Assembly (NCBI GenBank): GCA_016707705.1
Contig: JADJHD010000009.1
Span: 1 to 16,165, forward strand
Direction of reading: 5' to 3'
Origin: Bacteroidales bacterium
GTDB lineage: Bacteria; Bacteroidota; Bacteroidia; Bacteroidales; UBA4417
Length of the DNA: 16,165 bases
In this document: piece after piece, positions 1-7,723 of the stretch
Position numbering within the stretch: position 1 is the first letter of the stretch
Layout of the letters: every line of letters begins with the position of its first letter
The notes under the pieces: model-generated
What the model saw: the letters and a program-made list of their open reading frames with translations, nothing else
The model's database searches: none
What the model was told of the DNA's origin: nothing
Translations under genes and position numbers: made by a program

Positions 1-324
1 ACAGAAATAAATGCTACTTATTATGGTCAAAAAGAGGATGTTTTATAATTTATGGAGATGAGGGTAGTTTTTAGGCAATGCCTTGAAACTAATTATGACT
101 TTACCTATAAATTTGATCACCTGAGAAAGGGGAAGTCAGGATATACGCTTATTCTGAAGATACCACCGACTGGTGCCAGGAGAAACATTCCTGGGCCAAT
201 CAGGAAGTTGAATTACGAGAATAAGCAGGAACCGGTAATTGATGATCTTGTACTGTTAAATAGTATACTTGAATTGAACTCGCTGAACGATATAAGGAAT
301 TTTACTGTCGGCTTGATCCTATAA
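1..324 (+). other. Unrecognised coding remnant, reading frame interrupted by one stop
   Basis: The frame is open from the window edge to a TAA at 46-48, then open again from an ATG at 52 to a TAA at 322-324 (90 residues). Both pieces are in the same frame, so this may be one gene with an internal stop, or the tail of one gene followed by a small one. The 90-residue part is basic in its first half (for example RKGKSGY and GARRNIPG), then acidic-hydrophobic, with no signal peptide, membrane segment or motif I can name. Its end overlaps the probable beginning of the VTC-domain remnant that follows in another frame. I do not recognise the family. Given the many indels nearby, both the length and the stop should be distrusted. 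Confidence 0.3.
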
Positions 325-1030
325 GCCATACAGATATGGATTCTGTGAAACTATTGAATCGCTCGAAAAGAAAATTGTGTGCATTTCAATAGAATCTCTT
401 CTGTTCTGAAAGAAGTTATTTCTGATTACAAAGTGCTTGAAATCAATGATGAACTCATCCTGGAATACAATACTGAATATTTTGATACCAGTGACAATGC
501 CATGTATCTTGCTCATCATAATGGGAAGGAATCCCGTTTTCAAGTCGAGGCGACACTTGGGTATGGAGTTTCAGGAACAGTTTCCTGGAAGTAAAAGACG
601 CACCAATAGTGGACGTGTCCAGAAAAGCGGGTTAAACTCAGGAGGCAAATCTAGATTCAAAATTTTGAACAGGTATTCAACGAAGCCTTTACACCTCATA
701 AGCTTGATGGATTGGAAATGAAGTTGACTGAATACATTCAGAGAATTACCTTAGTAAGTATCTTCCGAAAAAGAGGATAACCATTCGATGGGACTGGAAT
801 TAAAAATCAGGCATATAACATTCAACTTCCTTCAGTTGCGATCATAGAAGTCAAGTTCGACAGGATGGCTGCAGAACCCGGGTTTGAAAAAGTCATAGAA
901 AAAAACTGAGGATTCACGGTTCAAGCGTTAGTAAAATACTTGTATCGGGAGAGCTTTGCTTAGGAACCAAAACTCAATCCAATTTATTTGGCAAAAATAA
1001 AATCAAGATCCTGACAAAGCTAAATACCTG
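273..1030 (+). pseudogene. VTC-domain protein (polyphosphate polymerase-like), multiply frameshifted
   Basis: VTC domains in this superfamily synthesise polyphosphate or resemble enzymes that do, inside a tunnel lined by basic residues. Successive pieces in different frames line up in family order: FYCRLDPISHTDMDSVKLLN at about 303-360, then HFNRISSVLKEV, YNTEYFDTSDNAMY and HHNGKESRFQV at about 382-546. They are followed by a charged stretch KRRTNSGRVQKSGL at about 591-635 in the next frame (an FLEVK reading lies just before it), IIEVKFDR at 841-864 and SSVSK near 921-935. These match the family's YFDT...HNGK...R, EVK, second EVK and SKY landmarks. At least five frame changes or stops separate them. 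The normal start is unclear: the frame is open from 273, with an ATG at 336. The identification rests on recalled family motifs. Whether it is decayed or mis-sequenced cannot be decided here. Confidence 0.6.
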
Positions 1031-1081
1031 GTTAATGACCATCGTAATAATGTTAAAAAGAGGTTTTCCTGGTCCTGATGT

Positions 1082-1375
1082 TTAGTAGCCAAGAAGTGCT
1101 AGTACATATCTAATATCTGGATACTCTTTCCCTGAATTCACAGCTTTCACCTCGTTTTTACCTTGTAAAGCCTGGTAAATAGGGACTTTTGCAGAAATTG
1201 CATAGAAAAGCTGGCTTCCAATTTCAATCTTACCGCTACTGATGGCCACAAAGTAGTTTTGGTCCTGAGAAAATACTACTGCGCCAAATCCGACAATTTC
1301 TATTTTTTTATTAGGGTCAATCTTTTCAAGTACTTTCAATTCATTCAATTCAGTATCCAATTGTTGGGCCATCAT
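1082..1375 (-). CDS. C-terminal part of a small GreA-C-terminal-like protein
   Basis: This 97-residue frame has the core of a Bacteroidota family of about 150 residues whose end resembles the GreA/GreB C-terminal fold: LKVLEKIDPNKK, then a VxxGAVVF strand, NYFVAISSGKIEI, FYAISAKVPIYQALQGK and a final GKEY. Intact members known to me carry an N-terminal helical half, and that half lies immediately upstream here in another frame (1372-1545). The ATG at 1375 overlaps the upstream TGA as ATGA, so coupled translation of two polypeptides is formally possible. A one-base indel in a single gene is the simpler explanation given the damage nearby. The function of the family is not established, and some database entries call it 3-oxoacyl-ACP synthase, which the sequence does not support. 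Confidence 0.6.
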   Translation of the reverse strand: MMAQQLDTELNELKVLEKIDPNKKIEIVGFGAVVFSQDQNYFVAISSGKIEIGSQLFYAISAKVPIYQALQGKNEVKAVNSGKEYPDIRYVLALLGY

Positions 1376-1545
1376 GTCGCTTCCTCATCAATTGAGCCCC
1401 TGAATGCGTCATACCTATCCCTGGGTCCTCCATATTCATTGGCTTGTTGCTGGGCATCATTCGTGGCAATCTCGAGGTTACTGATAGAATCCAATAGCCG
1501 TTTTCTTACAGGTTTCCATGGAGATGCCTGTTCTCGTTTTATCAT
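1372..1545 (-). CDS. N-terminal part of the same GreA-C-terminal-like protein
   Basis: This is a 57-residue frame starting at an ATG preceded by the purine-rich stretch AAAGAAAGTA, only 8 bp after the stop of the VOC gene, so it is probably co-transcribed with it. It encodes a hydrophilic helix (KRLLDSISNLEIATNDAQQQ) followed by EYGGPRDRYDAFRGSIDEE. This matches the position of the helical N-terminal half, with its 'sagDKYE/sRDRYD' segment, in the family. The TGA overlaps the ATG of the downstream half by four bases. Alone it is unlikely to fold as a domain. I regard 1082-1545 as one gene with a -1/+1 frame change around 1370-1380, or less likely as a genuinely split gene. Confidence 0.5.
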   Translation of the reverse strand: MIKREQASPWKPVRKRLLDSISNLEIATNDAQQQANEYGGPRDRYDAFRGSIDEEAT

Positions 1546-1553
1546 TACTTTCT

Positions 1554-2045
1554 TTAAAGCGATTTAAATCTCAGTGCAACTGACAATGAAATCAGGTAGG
1601 ATTTATGAGGTGCCTTTTTAAGATTGAGATAAATTCCAAATTTCTTGAACACCGGGACTTTCAATGTCTCTACAAACTCTATCAAAGTACCATCAGGATC
1701 AGCGATATAGGCAAAGTGTCCAGCAGCTTCACCCATATCGAAACCTTTCGTGTCATGAGACGCAATGCTGTCAACAGTGAATGCGAAACCGTCATTTCTG
1801 CATTCTTCACGTAAACTATTCATACCACTTACATCAAAGCACAGATGGATGAATCCCAGGTCTCCCCAAAAGCGATTTTCATATATTTTACGAACCGGCC
1901 GGTCAATGCTCTGAATCAGTTCCAACTGCGTTGGTCCGAGCAACTTACTAAAACTCCGTTTATGATCGGAATGGTTCAAAGAATTCTGCGAAAGTTTCCT
2001 TCCTCCCGGCAATGTTGATGAATCTTCAAAATTCGGTCTTGTCAT
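1554..2045 (-). pseudogene. C-terminal VOC (glyoxalase-like) domain of a two-domain protein, broken
   Basis: The frame contains a clear second VOC domain: KLLGPTQLELIQ, then FIHLCFDV (a His at a usual metal-ligand position), a helix, AAGHFAYIADPDGTLIEF (a Glu at the final ligand position) and a trailing KVPVFKKFGIYLNLKK. The predicted first 25-30 residues are partly out of frame. The true beginning of this domain lies in 2046-2121, where VTDIEKS and YSKILGYNK can be read in different frames with stops between. In Bacteroidota this domain normally follows the VOC domain encoded at 2122-2610 in a single protein of roughly 330-350 residues. Substrate unknown: VOC proteins include glyoxalases, dioxygenases and binding proteins. 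Probably transcribed with the small gene downstream. Confidence 0.65.
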
Positions 2046-2121
2046 GAAACAACAACTTATTATACCCCAATATCTTGCTATATAACGGTAGTGCTTTTTT
2101 CAATATCAGTTACTCAGATGG

Positions 2122-2610
2122 TCACCCCAATACTGCTCCGGTGGGCTTGTTCTCATTCATGAAATATGCATCACAAGGAACTACTTCAAAATAATTGCCA
2201 TAAGGGTCCTGGAGGAAATAGTGATCTTTCCCGCCCGGGTCCTTGCTCATATTATGTGGTTCAAGCCCTGCCTGTTTATGAAGTTCAAATGCTGCACGAA
2301 CATCCATCGACTTGATTTTCACAGAAAAAATGCCCAGGTCCCCCATTTGCAATTCAAATGCCGGTGGCTGAGGGATACGATCTTTATAATTCCATATCTC
2401 AAAACCACCACCACCTTGCATATTCATGGCCAATGCAGCATGACGTTTCTGTGGTTTTCCACCAGTATGCGGAGCATAAGCCCCGGCAATGGCTTCCTCT
2501 TCAAATATCCTGATATCCACTCCAAATGCTTACAGTACCATTTCCGTGCTTCAGCTACATTATTCACACCAATACCTACTTGCTGAATTCCCGTATATAT
2601 TTTCTGACAT
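2122..2610 (-). pseudogene. N-terminal VOC (glyoxalase-like) domain, frameshifted near its start
   Basis: From an ATG at 2610 the peptide should read MSE(N)IYTGIQQVGIGVNNVAE..., but one extra base near the start shifts the frame. A second indel at about 2520-2530 (CAT TT GGA where CAT TTT GGA is expected, one T short in a homopolymer) separates RKWYCKH from GVDIRIFEEEAIAGAY. After that the frame is open to 2122 and gives a typical VOC half: GGGGFEIWNYKDR, LGIFSVKIKSMD, GKDHYFLQDPYGNYFEVV. The stop after TGAVLG is probably also an indel artefact, because the second VOC domain continues at once. An unaided ORF caller would start this at a GTG at 2520, well inside the domain. It lies 85 bp downstream of the short-chain dehydrogenase on the same strand. 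Confidence 0.65.
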
Positions 2611-2694
2611 GATGGATTCTTTTGAACGAAATTACTAAAATGTTGAGGAAAGTGAAAATTGTTTATTGCTGTTAACAGTAAGAAATCATTAAGC

Positions 2695-3495
2695 TCAGGT
2701 AGGTAAGACCTTTGAAATCATCCTGTAAAATATGGAAGGAAGGAATCTTTTAAGATATACCGAGATCTTTTCAAATCCTCCGATTAATACCACGATCTTG
2801 TTTTTCCTGAATGCCCGGATCATTTCTTTCGCACATTGCTCGGCCGTAATTCCTTTATCCTGCCTGGCATCCATTTTTCCATGTGGTTTTCCATCAGCAG
2901 CCAGTGCATTCAGGGAAATACTTGTCCTTACCCTATCAGGACATACTATGGTGACGCCAATCTGATCATGCAGATGTTCTATCCGTAAGGTTTCATAAAA
3001 TCCATGCAAAGCATGTTTGGAAGCACAATATGCTGAACGAAGCGGGAAACCAAAAAGGCCGGAAAGACTGGATGTCACAATAATGTGGCCTCCCTTATTT
3101 TGAATCATATTGGGCAATATCGCCTTGGTGAGTGCAATATTCTCAAAATAATTGATCTCCATAATTTTACGATCTATCTCAAGCGGTGACTCTTTGATAA
3201 TAGAACGTTGACTTATTCCACCATTATTAAAAAGGAAATCAATCCTTCCAAATAAGGAGATAGCTTTTTCAGAGATATCATTGAACTGGGTAGGCAATGA
3301 TAGGTCAAAGGCAAGAACTGCGCATTTATTTTCATTTGGTGCCAGATTTTTTCTAACCCTTTCGAGTTCTTCCGGTTGATTTGAAGAGAGAATTACTTTA
3401 CAACCCTCCTTAACCAATGCATAGGCAAGGGCTTCACCAATCCCGGAAGAAGCTCCGGTAATCCAGGCCACTTTATTACTGATATCTTTCATCAT
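2695..3495 (-). CDS. Short-chain dehydrogenase/reductase (SDR)
   Basis: This is an NAD(P)-dependent classical SDR with a Rossmann fold. Numbered from the upstream TTG at 3507, it shows TGASSGIG (17-24) for cofactor binding, NNGG (94-97) and the full catalytic tetrad N119, S147, Y160 and K164 with the expected spacing (YCASK). The motif after strand 6 reads CPDRVRT where most relatives have CPGxVxT. The C-terminal LKRFLPSIFYRMISK resembles the membrane-associated tail of DHRS7-like SDRs. The first possible codon is TTG at 3507, but a good promoter -7 box ends at 3512 and would start the transcript there, so I place the start at ATG 3495 (or the adjacent ATG 3492), giving about 266 residues. 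The substrate cannot be read from the sequence. The frame is fully intact. Confidence 0.88.
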   Translation of the reverse strand: MMKDISNKVAWITGASSGIGEALAYALVKEGCKVILSSNQPEELERVRKNLAPNENKCAVLAFDLSLPTQFNDISEKAISLFGRIDFLFNNGGISQRSIIKESPLEIDRKIMEINYFENIALTKAILPNMIQNKGGHIIVTSSLSGLFGFPLRSAYCASKHALHGFYETLRIEHLHDQIGVTIVCPDRVRTSISLNALAADGKPHGKMDARQDKGITAEQCAKEMIRAFRKNKIVVLIGGFEKISVYLKRFLPSIFYRMISKVLPT

Positions 3496-3511
3496 TTGGT
3501 GTTTCAATTCG

Positions 3512-3541
3512 CAAATGTAAAATTATTCTTATTTCAACCAA
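3512..3541 (-). promoter_or_regulatory. Bacteroidota-type promoter for the SDR gene
   Basis: On the minus strand, TACATTTG (3512-3519) fits the TAnnTTTG -7 consensus exactly, and a TTG (3539-3541, in ATTGG) lies 19 nt upstream as the -33 box. Transcription would begin around 3505-3507, leaving a leader of only about 10 nt before ATG 3495. Confidence 0.55.
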
Positions 3542-3650
3542 TCGGGATGCATGGTAATGCTGGCATCTTAAGGAACTGATCAAAAAAATTGAAGAAGGGA
3601 GAGGATTTCAGAATGTAAACTAATCCATTCAAAAGCATCAACCTTCTGCC

Positions 3651-3685
3651 TTATGCTGCAATGAATTGAGAAAGCCGTACTTTTG
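3651..3685 (+). promoter_or_regulatory. Bacteroidota-type promoter for the DEAD-box helicase gene
   Basis: TACTTTTG at 3678-3685, followed by CA, matches the TAnnTTTG -7 consensus. TTATG at 3651-3655 is a weak -33 candidate 22 nt upstream. The predicted transcript starts near 3692 and has a leader of about 48 nt. Confidence 0.5.
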
Positions 3686-3739
3686 CAGGCTTAAGGAATC
3701 TTGTTCGTAGGTTCGCCCATCAATCCTGATTGAATAGCT

Positions 3740-4981
3740 ATGAAATTTGCAGCATACCCTTTTCATCCTGACCTTAAACAAAGCATTGCTGATGCGGGAT
3801 TCCTGCGCCCAACTGATATCCAGTTTAAGGCAATTCCACCTATCCTTCGGGGCGAAGACGTGCTTGGAATTGCTCAGACAGGCACCGGGAAAACAGCTGC
3901 TTTTGTGATTCCTGTAATTCAGCTACTGCTTACCACCGGCCGGAATGAATTACCCAAGGGAATCCAATGTCTTGTGATGGTGCCTACCAGGGAATTATGC
4001 CTCCAGATTACTGAAGTATTCAAAGACCTGGGCAAGTATACCAAAATAAAAACATTAAGTGTATTTGGGGGTGTTAGCCAGGATCCCCAGATTGAGCTTT
4101 TAACAGAGGGAGTGCATATCCTTGTTGTGACTCCCGGCCGTTTGTTTGACCTGATCAGCCAGGGTCATATAAAGCTGGACCAACTAAGGATGTTGGTTGT
4201 GGATGAAGCAGATCATATGCTTGATCTGGGATTTATCAATGATATCAATCAATTGGTTAAGATGTTACCCAGGAATAGGCAAACATTATTCTTTTCTGCT
4301 ACGATAAATCCTGAGATTAAAAAACTAGCCTATTCGCTTGTAAATAATCCCATCAGAATCCAGATTTCACCAAAGGATCCGGTTTCCAAAAATATTGACC
4401 ACGCTGTTGCTTACATCAGTATGGATGATAAGCGATTTTTCCTGGAGCGCCTGATTAAAGAGAACGAGCAGAGCAAAATACTTGTGTTTGTAAGGACCAA
4501 GGTGAGGGCTGAACGCGTGAATAAAGCCCTCGAAAGAGCAGGAATCAGGAGTTATACCATCCATGGAGATAAAGTACAGCAAGAAAGGATCCAGGTATTG
4601 AGAAAATTCAGCCTGGGGGAGATTTTGGTATTGATAGCTACTGATGTGAGTGCCAGGGGAATAGATATTCCTAACGTAGATTATGTTGTGAACTATGACC
4701 TTCCTGAAAAAGTTGAGAATTATGTTCACAGGATCGGTCGGACAGGCAGGGGTACACATAGGGGAAATGCAGTTTCATTCTGTAGTGAAGAAGAGAAACC
4801 TATCCTGGATGAGATTACTGAATTTGTGGGAAAAAAGATCAAAGAGCTTGATATTAAGCAATCTGATTATAGTGAAACACTGGACTTTTCTGAAGTCGCT
4901 GATCATGATTGGCAGTCATTGATCCGTGAAAATGAAGATCAACCCGGACCACGAAAGAAGAAGAAGTTTAAGAAAAAGTAG
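3740..4981 (+). CDS. rhlE: ATP-dependent RNA helicase, DEAD-box, RhlE type
   Basis: This helicase unwinds or remodels structured RNA in the cytoplasm with ATP, in RNA decay, ribosome assembly or cold adaptation. All motifs are intact over 413 residues: Q motif (GFLRPTDIQ, 20-28), Walker A AQTGTGKT (45-52), PTRELCLQ (82-89), TPGR (131-134), DEAD (155-158), SAT (186-188), ATDVSARGID (300-309) and HRIGRTGR (330-337). A short C-terminal extension ends in a basic tail RKKKKFKKK that probably helps bind RNA, as is usual for RhlE-like proteins. The start ATG follows a promoter and a 48-nt leader. The gene stands alone on the plus strand and its stop lies 16 bp from the stop of the convergent beta-roll gene. 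The exact RhlE subgroup is inferred from size and the short tail. Confidence 0.93.
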   Translation: MKFAAYPFHPDLKQSIADAGFLRPTDIQFKAIPPILRGEDVLGIAQTGTGKTAAFVIPVIQLLLTTGRNELPKGIQCLVMVPTRELCLQITEVFKDLGKYTKIKTLSVFGGVSQDPQIELLTEGVHILVVTPGRLFDLISQGHIKLDQLRMLVVDEADHMLDLGFINDINQLVKMLPRNRQTLFFSATINPEIKKLAYSLVNNPIRIQISPKDPVSKNIDHAVAYISMDDKRFFLERLIKENEQSKILVFVRTKVRAERVNKALERAGIRSYTIHGDKVQQERIQVLRKFSLGEILVLIATDVSARGIDIPNVDYVVNYDLPEKVENYVHRIGRTGRGTHRGNAVSFCSEEEKPILDEITEFVGKKIKELDIKQSDYSETLDFSEVADHDWQSLIRENEDQPGPRKKKKFKKK

Positions 4982-4997
4982 AACGGTGGCAGATTCG

Positions 4998-6956
4998 TCA
5001 GAATAATACACTTATCGAAAAGGATGTATTATCAAGATCTATTTTATGGTCTGATACATTTGTCAATTTAAGTTCAATAAAACCAGGACTGCTTACACGG
5101 GCATAAGAAATCACTAACCCATCAGGCAGTTCAATGGCAGGAGATGCATACACTGCCTGGCCTGTTTTACAGCCTGATACAATAAATTGCATTTTTATTG
5201 AAGATCCTGCTGGTATTGAAACAGGGTCAAGACTAACTGGCAGATTTCTGATGGAATGGTTGCTATTGTCGAGTGGACTGCTCTCGACCCTGCTGATTTT
5301 CCCATCTGATGAAACAAATAAGTTTGCAGATTCTCCAACTACTGTGCTGTTATATGCCCCCATACAGTAAAAACTTGCAATTTCCTCATTCCCTAGCCGC
5401 ACCTGGTTATCATCGGTTGCTTTTGTATTGAAACCTATTGCTGTGGAGTTAGAAACAGATGTACCTATATCCAGGTTTATGTCAGCAAGGTTGCCGATCA
5501 TTGTATTATTGTAGCCTTCAGTACAATCGTACATGGAATTATTACCTATCGATACATTTCCTTCCCCGGTTGTAAGGTTTTTGAGTGAGGAATTACCGAT
5601 TGCAGTATTATCGTTGCCTTGCGCATTCATCATTACTTCATAGCCAAGGCAGGTGTTATTATTTCCATCCATATTTTCACGAAGTGCTAATTTCCCAATA
5701 GCCACGTTACCGGTTCCATTGACATTGGTAAAAGATGACTGGAATCCGTAAGCTGTATTACCACCTGCAGCATTGTTTTTCATCGATTCAAATCCGACAG
5801 CAGTATTATTTGACCCATCAACGTTCGCTGATAATGCCCCATTTCCTATGGCTACATTTACTGATCCATCAACATTGTTATACATGGCCGATTGCCCAAT
5901 GGCAATATTTGCACCAGCCTGATTATTCGTTAGTGCCTGGGCGCCCAAGGCAGTATTATTATGACCATCAATATTCGATTGAAGCGTTCCGATCCCTAAT
6001 GCTACATTATTTGTTCCTGAAATATTTGAGTATAGTGACCATGATCCAACAGCTGTATTATCAATTGCCAGGTTCTGGTTGAGAGCAATAAAACCGAAGG
6101 CTGTATTGTTGATTCCCTCTACATTGTTTTGTAAAGCGCCGTAGCCAATTGCAGTATTTCTTTCTCCGCTTGTATTCGAAAACATAGACCATGATCCTAC
6201 AGCTGTATTGTTATCAGCCGAATTCTGGTATAATGAAAGATATCCCACCGCTGTTAGACCTGATCCTGCTACATTATCATGCAGAGCTGAATTCCCTATA
6301 GCTACATTGGTTGATCCCGTTTGATTTGCATACATTGCTGATTCCCCGATAGCAGTGTTATTTCCGGCTATATTATGGTTTAATGCAAGGAAACCTATGC
6401 CAGTATTGTTATTTCCTTCTATATTTTCAAATAAGGCTGAAGTGCCAATGGCTACATTCTGTTCGCCGGTTGAATTGAAGTATAAAGCATGGCTGCCATA
6501 AGCCGTGTTATTTGCTGCGGTATTATTGGAAAGCGATTGATATCCAAATCCCGTAACACTTTGCTGCCAATCGATGATGCCAGATTTCTCATTATTCACT
6601 TTGATGATTAACCTGGATGTATCTGAGGTGCCCAGAAAATTAATTGCAGGGTCGAGGGCTGAGTTGCCAGAGGTTAGCCATGAATTTCCACCAGAAGAAA
6701 AACTTTTCCAACTGGTCCCATCATAATAATAATACTGCTGTTGGGTCGTGTTATAAATCAACAATCCGGCAACCGACTTTGAGGTTATCGCATTCATTTG
6801 CGTTTGCGTAAGCCGGGGAGGTAGAAAACCTGCTGTATCACTCTTTACTTCGAGCATTGATGAATAATGAGGTGTAGTAGTCCCGATCCCGACTTGTGCC
6901 ATTCCAGTTGTGAGGATAAGGACGCATGCAATTAAAATGATAATTCTTGATTTCAT
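4998..6956 (-). CDS. Secreted YadA-head-like beta-roll repeat protein
   Basis: This 652-residue exported protein has no enzyme motif. Residues 1-20 form a signal peptide (MKSRIIILIACVLILTTGMA|Q). Residues 21-85 hold the Bacteroidota surface-protein opening QVGIGTTTP, SSMLEVKSDTAGFLPPRLT, LLIYNTTQQQYYYYDG and SW. Residues 134-523 are tandem repeats of the type NTAxGxxALxxNxxG, as in heads of trimeric autotransporter adhesins and some tail fibres. The final 129 residues form a beta-rich domain (FVSSDGKISRVESS ... SIKMQFIV ... FIELKLTNVSDHK). They lack the RLK/DIR signature of the self-cleaving tail-fibre chaperone and lack a YadA-type membrane anchor or an obvious sorting domain. It probably forms an elongated surface or matrix protein, perhaps trimeric by analogy. 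The function (adhesion or structural) is inferred. The frame is intact over nearly 2 kb. Confidence 0.85.
   Translation of the reverse strand: MKSRIIILIACVLILTTGMAQVGIGTTTPHYSSMLEVKSDTAGFLPPRLTQTQMNAITSKSVAGLLIYNTTQQQYYYYDGTSWKSFSSGGNSWLTSGNSALDPAINFLGTSDTSRLIIKVNNEKSGIIDWQQSVTGFGYQSLSNNTAANNTAYGSHALYFNSTGEQNVAIGTSALFENIEGNNNTGIGFLALNHNIAGNNTAIGESAMYANQTGSTNVAIGNSALHDNVAGSGLTAVGYLSLYQNSADNNTAVGSWSMFSNTSGERNTAIGYGALQNNVEGINNTAFGFIALNQNLAIDNTAVGSWSLYSNISGTNNVALGIGTLQSNIDGHNNTALGAQALTNNQAGANIAIGQSAMYNNVDGSVNVAIGNGALSANVDGSNNTAVGFESMKNNAAGGNTAYGFQSSFTNVNGTGNVAIGKLALRENMDGNNNTCLGYEVMMNAQGNDNTAIGNSSLKNLTTGEGNVSIGNNSMYDCTEGYNNTMIGNLADINLDIGTSVSNSTAIGFNTKATDDNQVRLGNEEIASFYCMGAYNSTVVGESANLFVSSDGKISRVESSPLDNSNHSIRNLPVSLDPVSIPAGSSIKMQFIVSGCKTGQAVYASPAIELPDGLVISYARVSSPGFIELKLTNVSDHKIDLDNTSFSISVLF
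5508..6557 (-). repeat. Seven 150-bp coding super-repeats (16-17-17 residues)
   Basis: Residues 134-483 of the beta-roll protein divide into 21 turns whose lengths follow 16, 17, 17 without exception, giving seven units of exactly 50 residues (150 bp). Turn identity also follows the phase: the third turn usually begins NVAIG, the second NTAxG or NIAIG, and the 16-residue turn has the shorter linker. Two longer 20-residue turns (484-523) close the array. The units are clearly diverged at the sequence level, so this is an old, length-constrained repeat and not a recent expansion. Confidence 0.85.
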
Positions 6957-7140
6957 ATCTAGGGGTTATTGGAATTTAAGCATGGAAACAGGATAACATA
7001 TATAAAGATAAGATAAATATATAAAATATCCGCATGAGTAATTGAAAAATTTGGAGGAAGAAATTCGTTATCAGAACGATAGTGCTGATGAATTCTTATT
7101 ATGGTCCGGATACCGGGATGTATATTATTGTCCGCCAAAA

Positions 7141-7188
7141 CGACATATTGTGTTGTTTTTGAAATGACAAAATGACATATTATTCTTG
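7141..7188 (+). promoter_or_regulatory. clpB promoter with TGACA repeats in the spacer
   Basis: TTTG at 7158-7161 and TATTCTTG at 7181-7188 are separated by 19 nt and fit the Bacteroidota -33/-7 arrangement with one mismatch. The spacer contains two tandem ATGACA half-sites (AAATGACAAAATGACATATT). A related ACATATT block lies at 7143-7149, just before the -33 box. Such repeats could be an operator for a heat-shock or other regulator. This is inferred from position only. The predicted leader is about 55 nt. Confidence 0.4.
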
Positions 7189-7250
7189 TATTTATAGTAT
7201 GGTTTAGAAATTGATGACCAGGTTATACGTTTAAATAATTGTATAAACCT

Positions 7251-7691
7251 ATGAATTTCAACAATTTCACAATAAAGGCCCAGGATGTGGTTCAGCAGGC
7301 TCAGCTTGAAGCACAGGAAAGGAAACACCAGGCGATTGAAGTAGCACATCTTTACCGTGGGATTCAAAAAGCGGATGAAAATATTGTTCCCTTTTTACTC
7401 AAAAAACTTGGGGTTGATCCTAATCTTATCGATAAGGAAATTGAAAAGCTTTTTCTGTCGATGCCAAGAGTTGAAGGAGGGGAGATTTATCTCTCACAGG
7501 AATCAGGAAAAGTGTTGCAAAAAGCAGATACCTATCTTAGGGAATTCGGTGATGAATATGTCTCCATTGAATTATTGTTGTTGTCGATGCTTACCTCAGC
7601 CAGTGAGATATCAAATATACTGAAGCGCCAGGGAGTAACTGAGAAGGGCTTAATATCTGCTATCCGGGAACTCAGAAAGGGAATTCGGTAA
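7251..7691 (+). pseudogene. clpB: ClpB disaggregase, N-terminal domain part (frameshifted from the rest)
   Basis: The start MNFNNFTIKAQDVVQQAQ is the typical Bacteroidota ClpB beginning, so I use ATG 7251 and not the TTG at 7239. Residues 1 to about 145 form the Clp repeat N-domain (two Clp_N repeats: AIEVAHLYRGI..., FGDEYVSIELLLLSML...), which binds aggregated substrates. The linker should continue LRKG-NSVNSKTAEDTYQALSKY, but AAGGGAATTCGGTAA lacks one base: restoring a third G after AAG (GGG before AATTCG) joins the frames exactly. The protein would then be about 874 residues, the normal ClpB length. As written it ends at 7691 in a premature stop. The single homopolymer error in an otherwise perfect gene suggests a sequencing artefact. 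Confidence 0.85.
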
Positions 7692-7723
7692 ACAGCAAGA
7701 CTGCAGAAGATACTTACCAGGCA

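Noticed and set aside
2669..2678. Perfect 10-bp palindrome CTGTTAACAG between the SDR and VOC genes
   Set aside because: It is short and isolated, and a single 10-bp palindrome is expected by chance in 16 kb.
5003..5032. ATAATACA / TGTATTAT inverted repeat between the helicase and beta-roll stops
   Set aside because: It lies within the coding end of the beta-roll gene, has an 8-bp A/T stem, a 14-nt loop and no T tract, so I do not call it a terminator.
5134..6082. Plus-strand open frames opposite the beta-roll gene
   Set aside because: They are antisense shadows created by the repeated codons and have no recognisable protein character.
5508..6557. Possible CRISPR or non-coding tandem array
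   Set aside because: The period is a codon-phased protein repeat with diverged units, without identical direct repeats or unique spacers.
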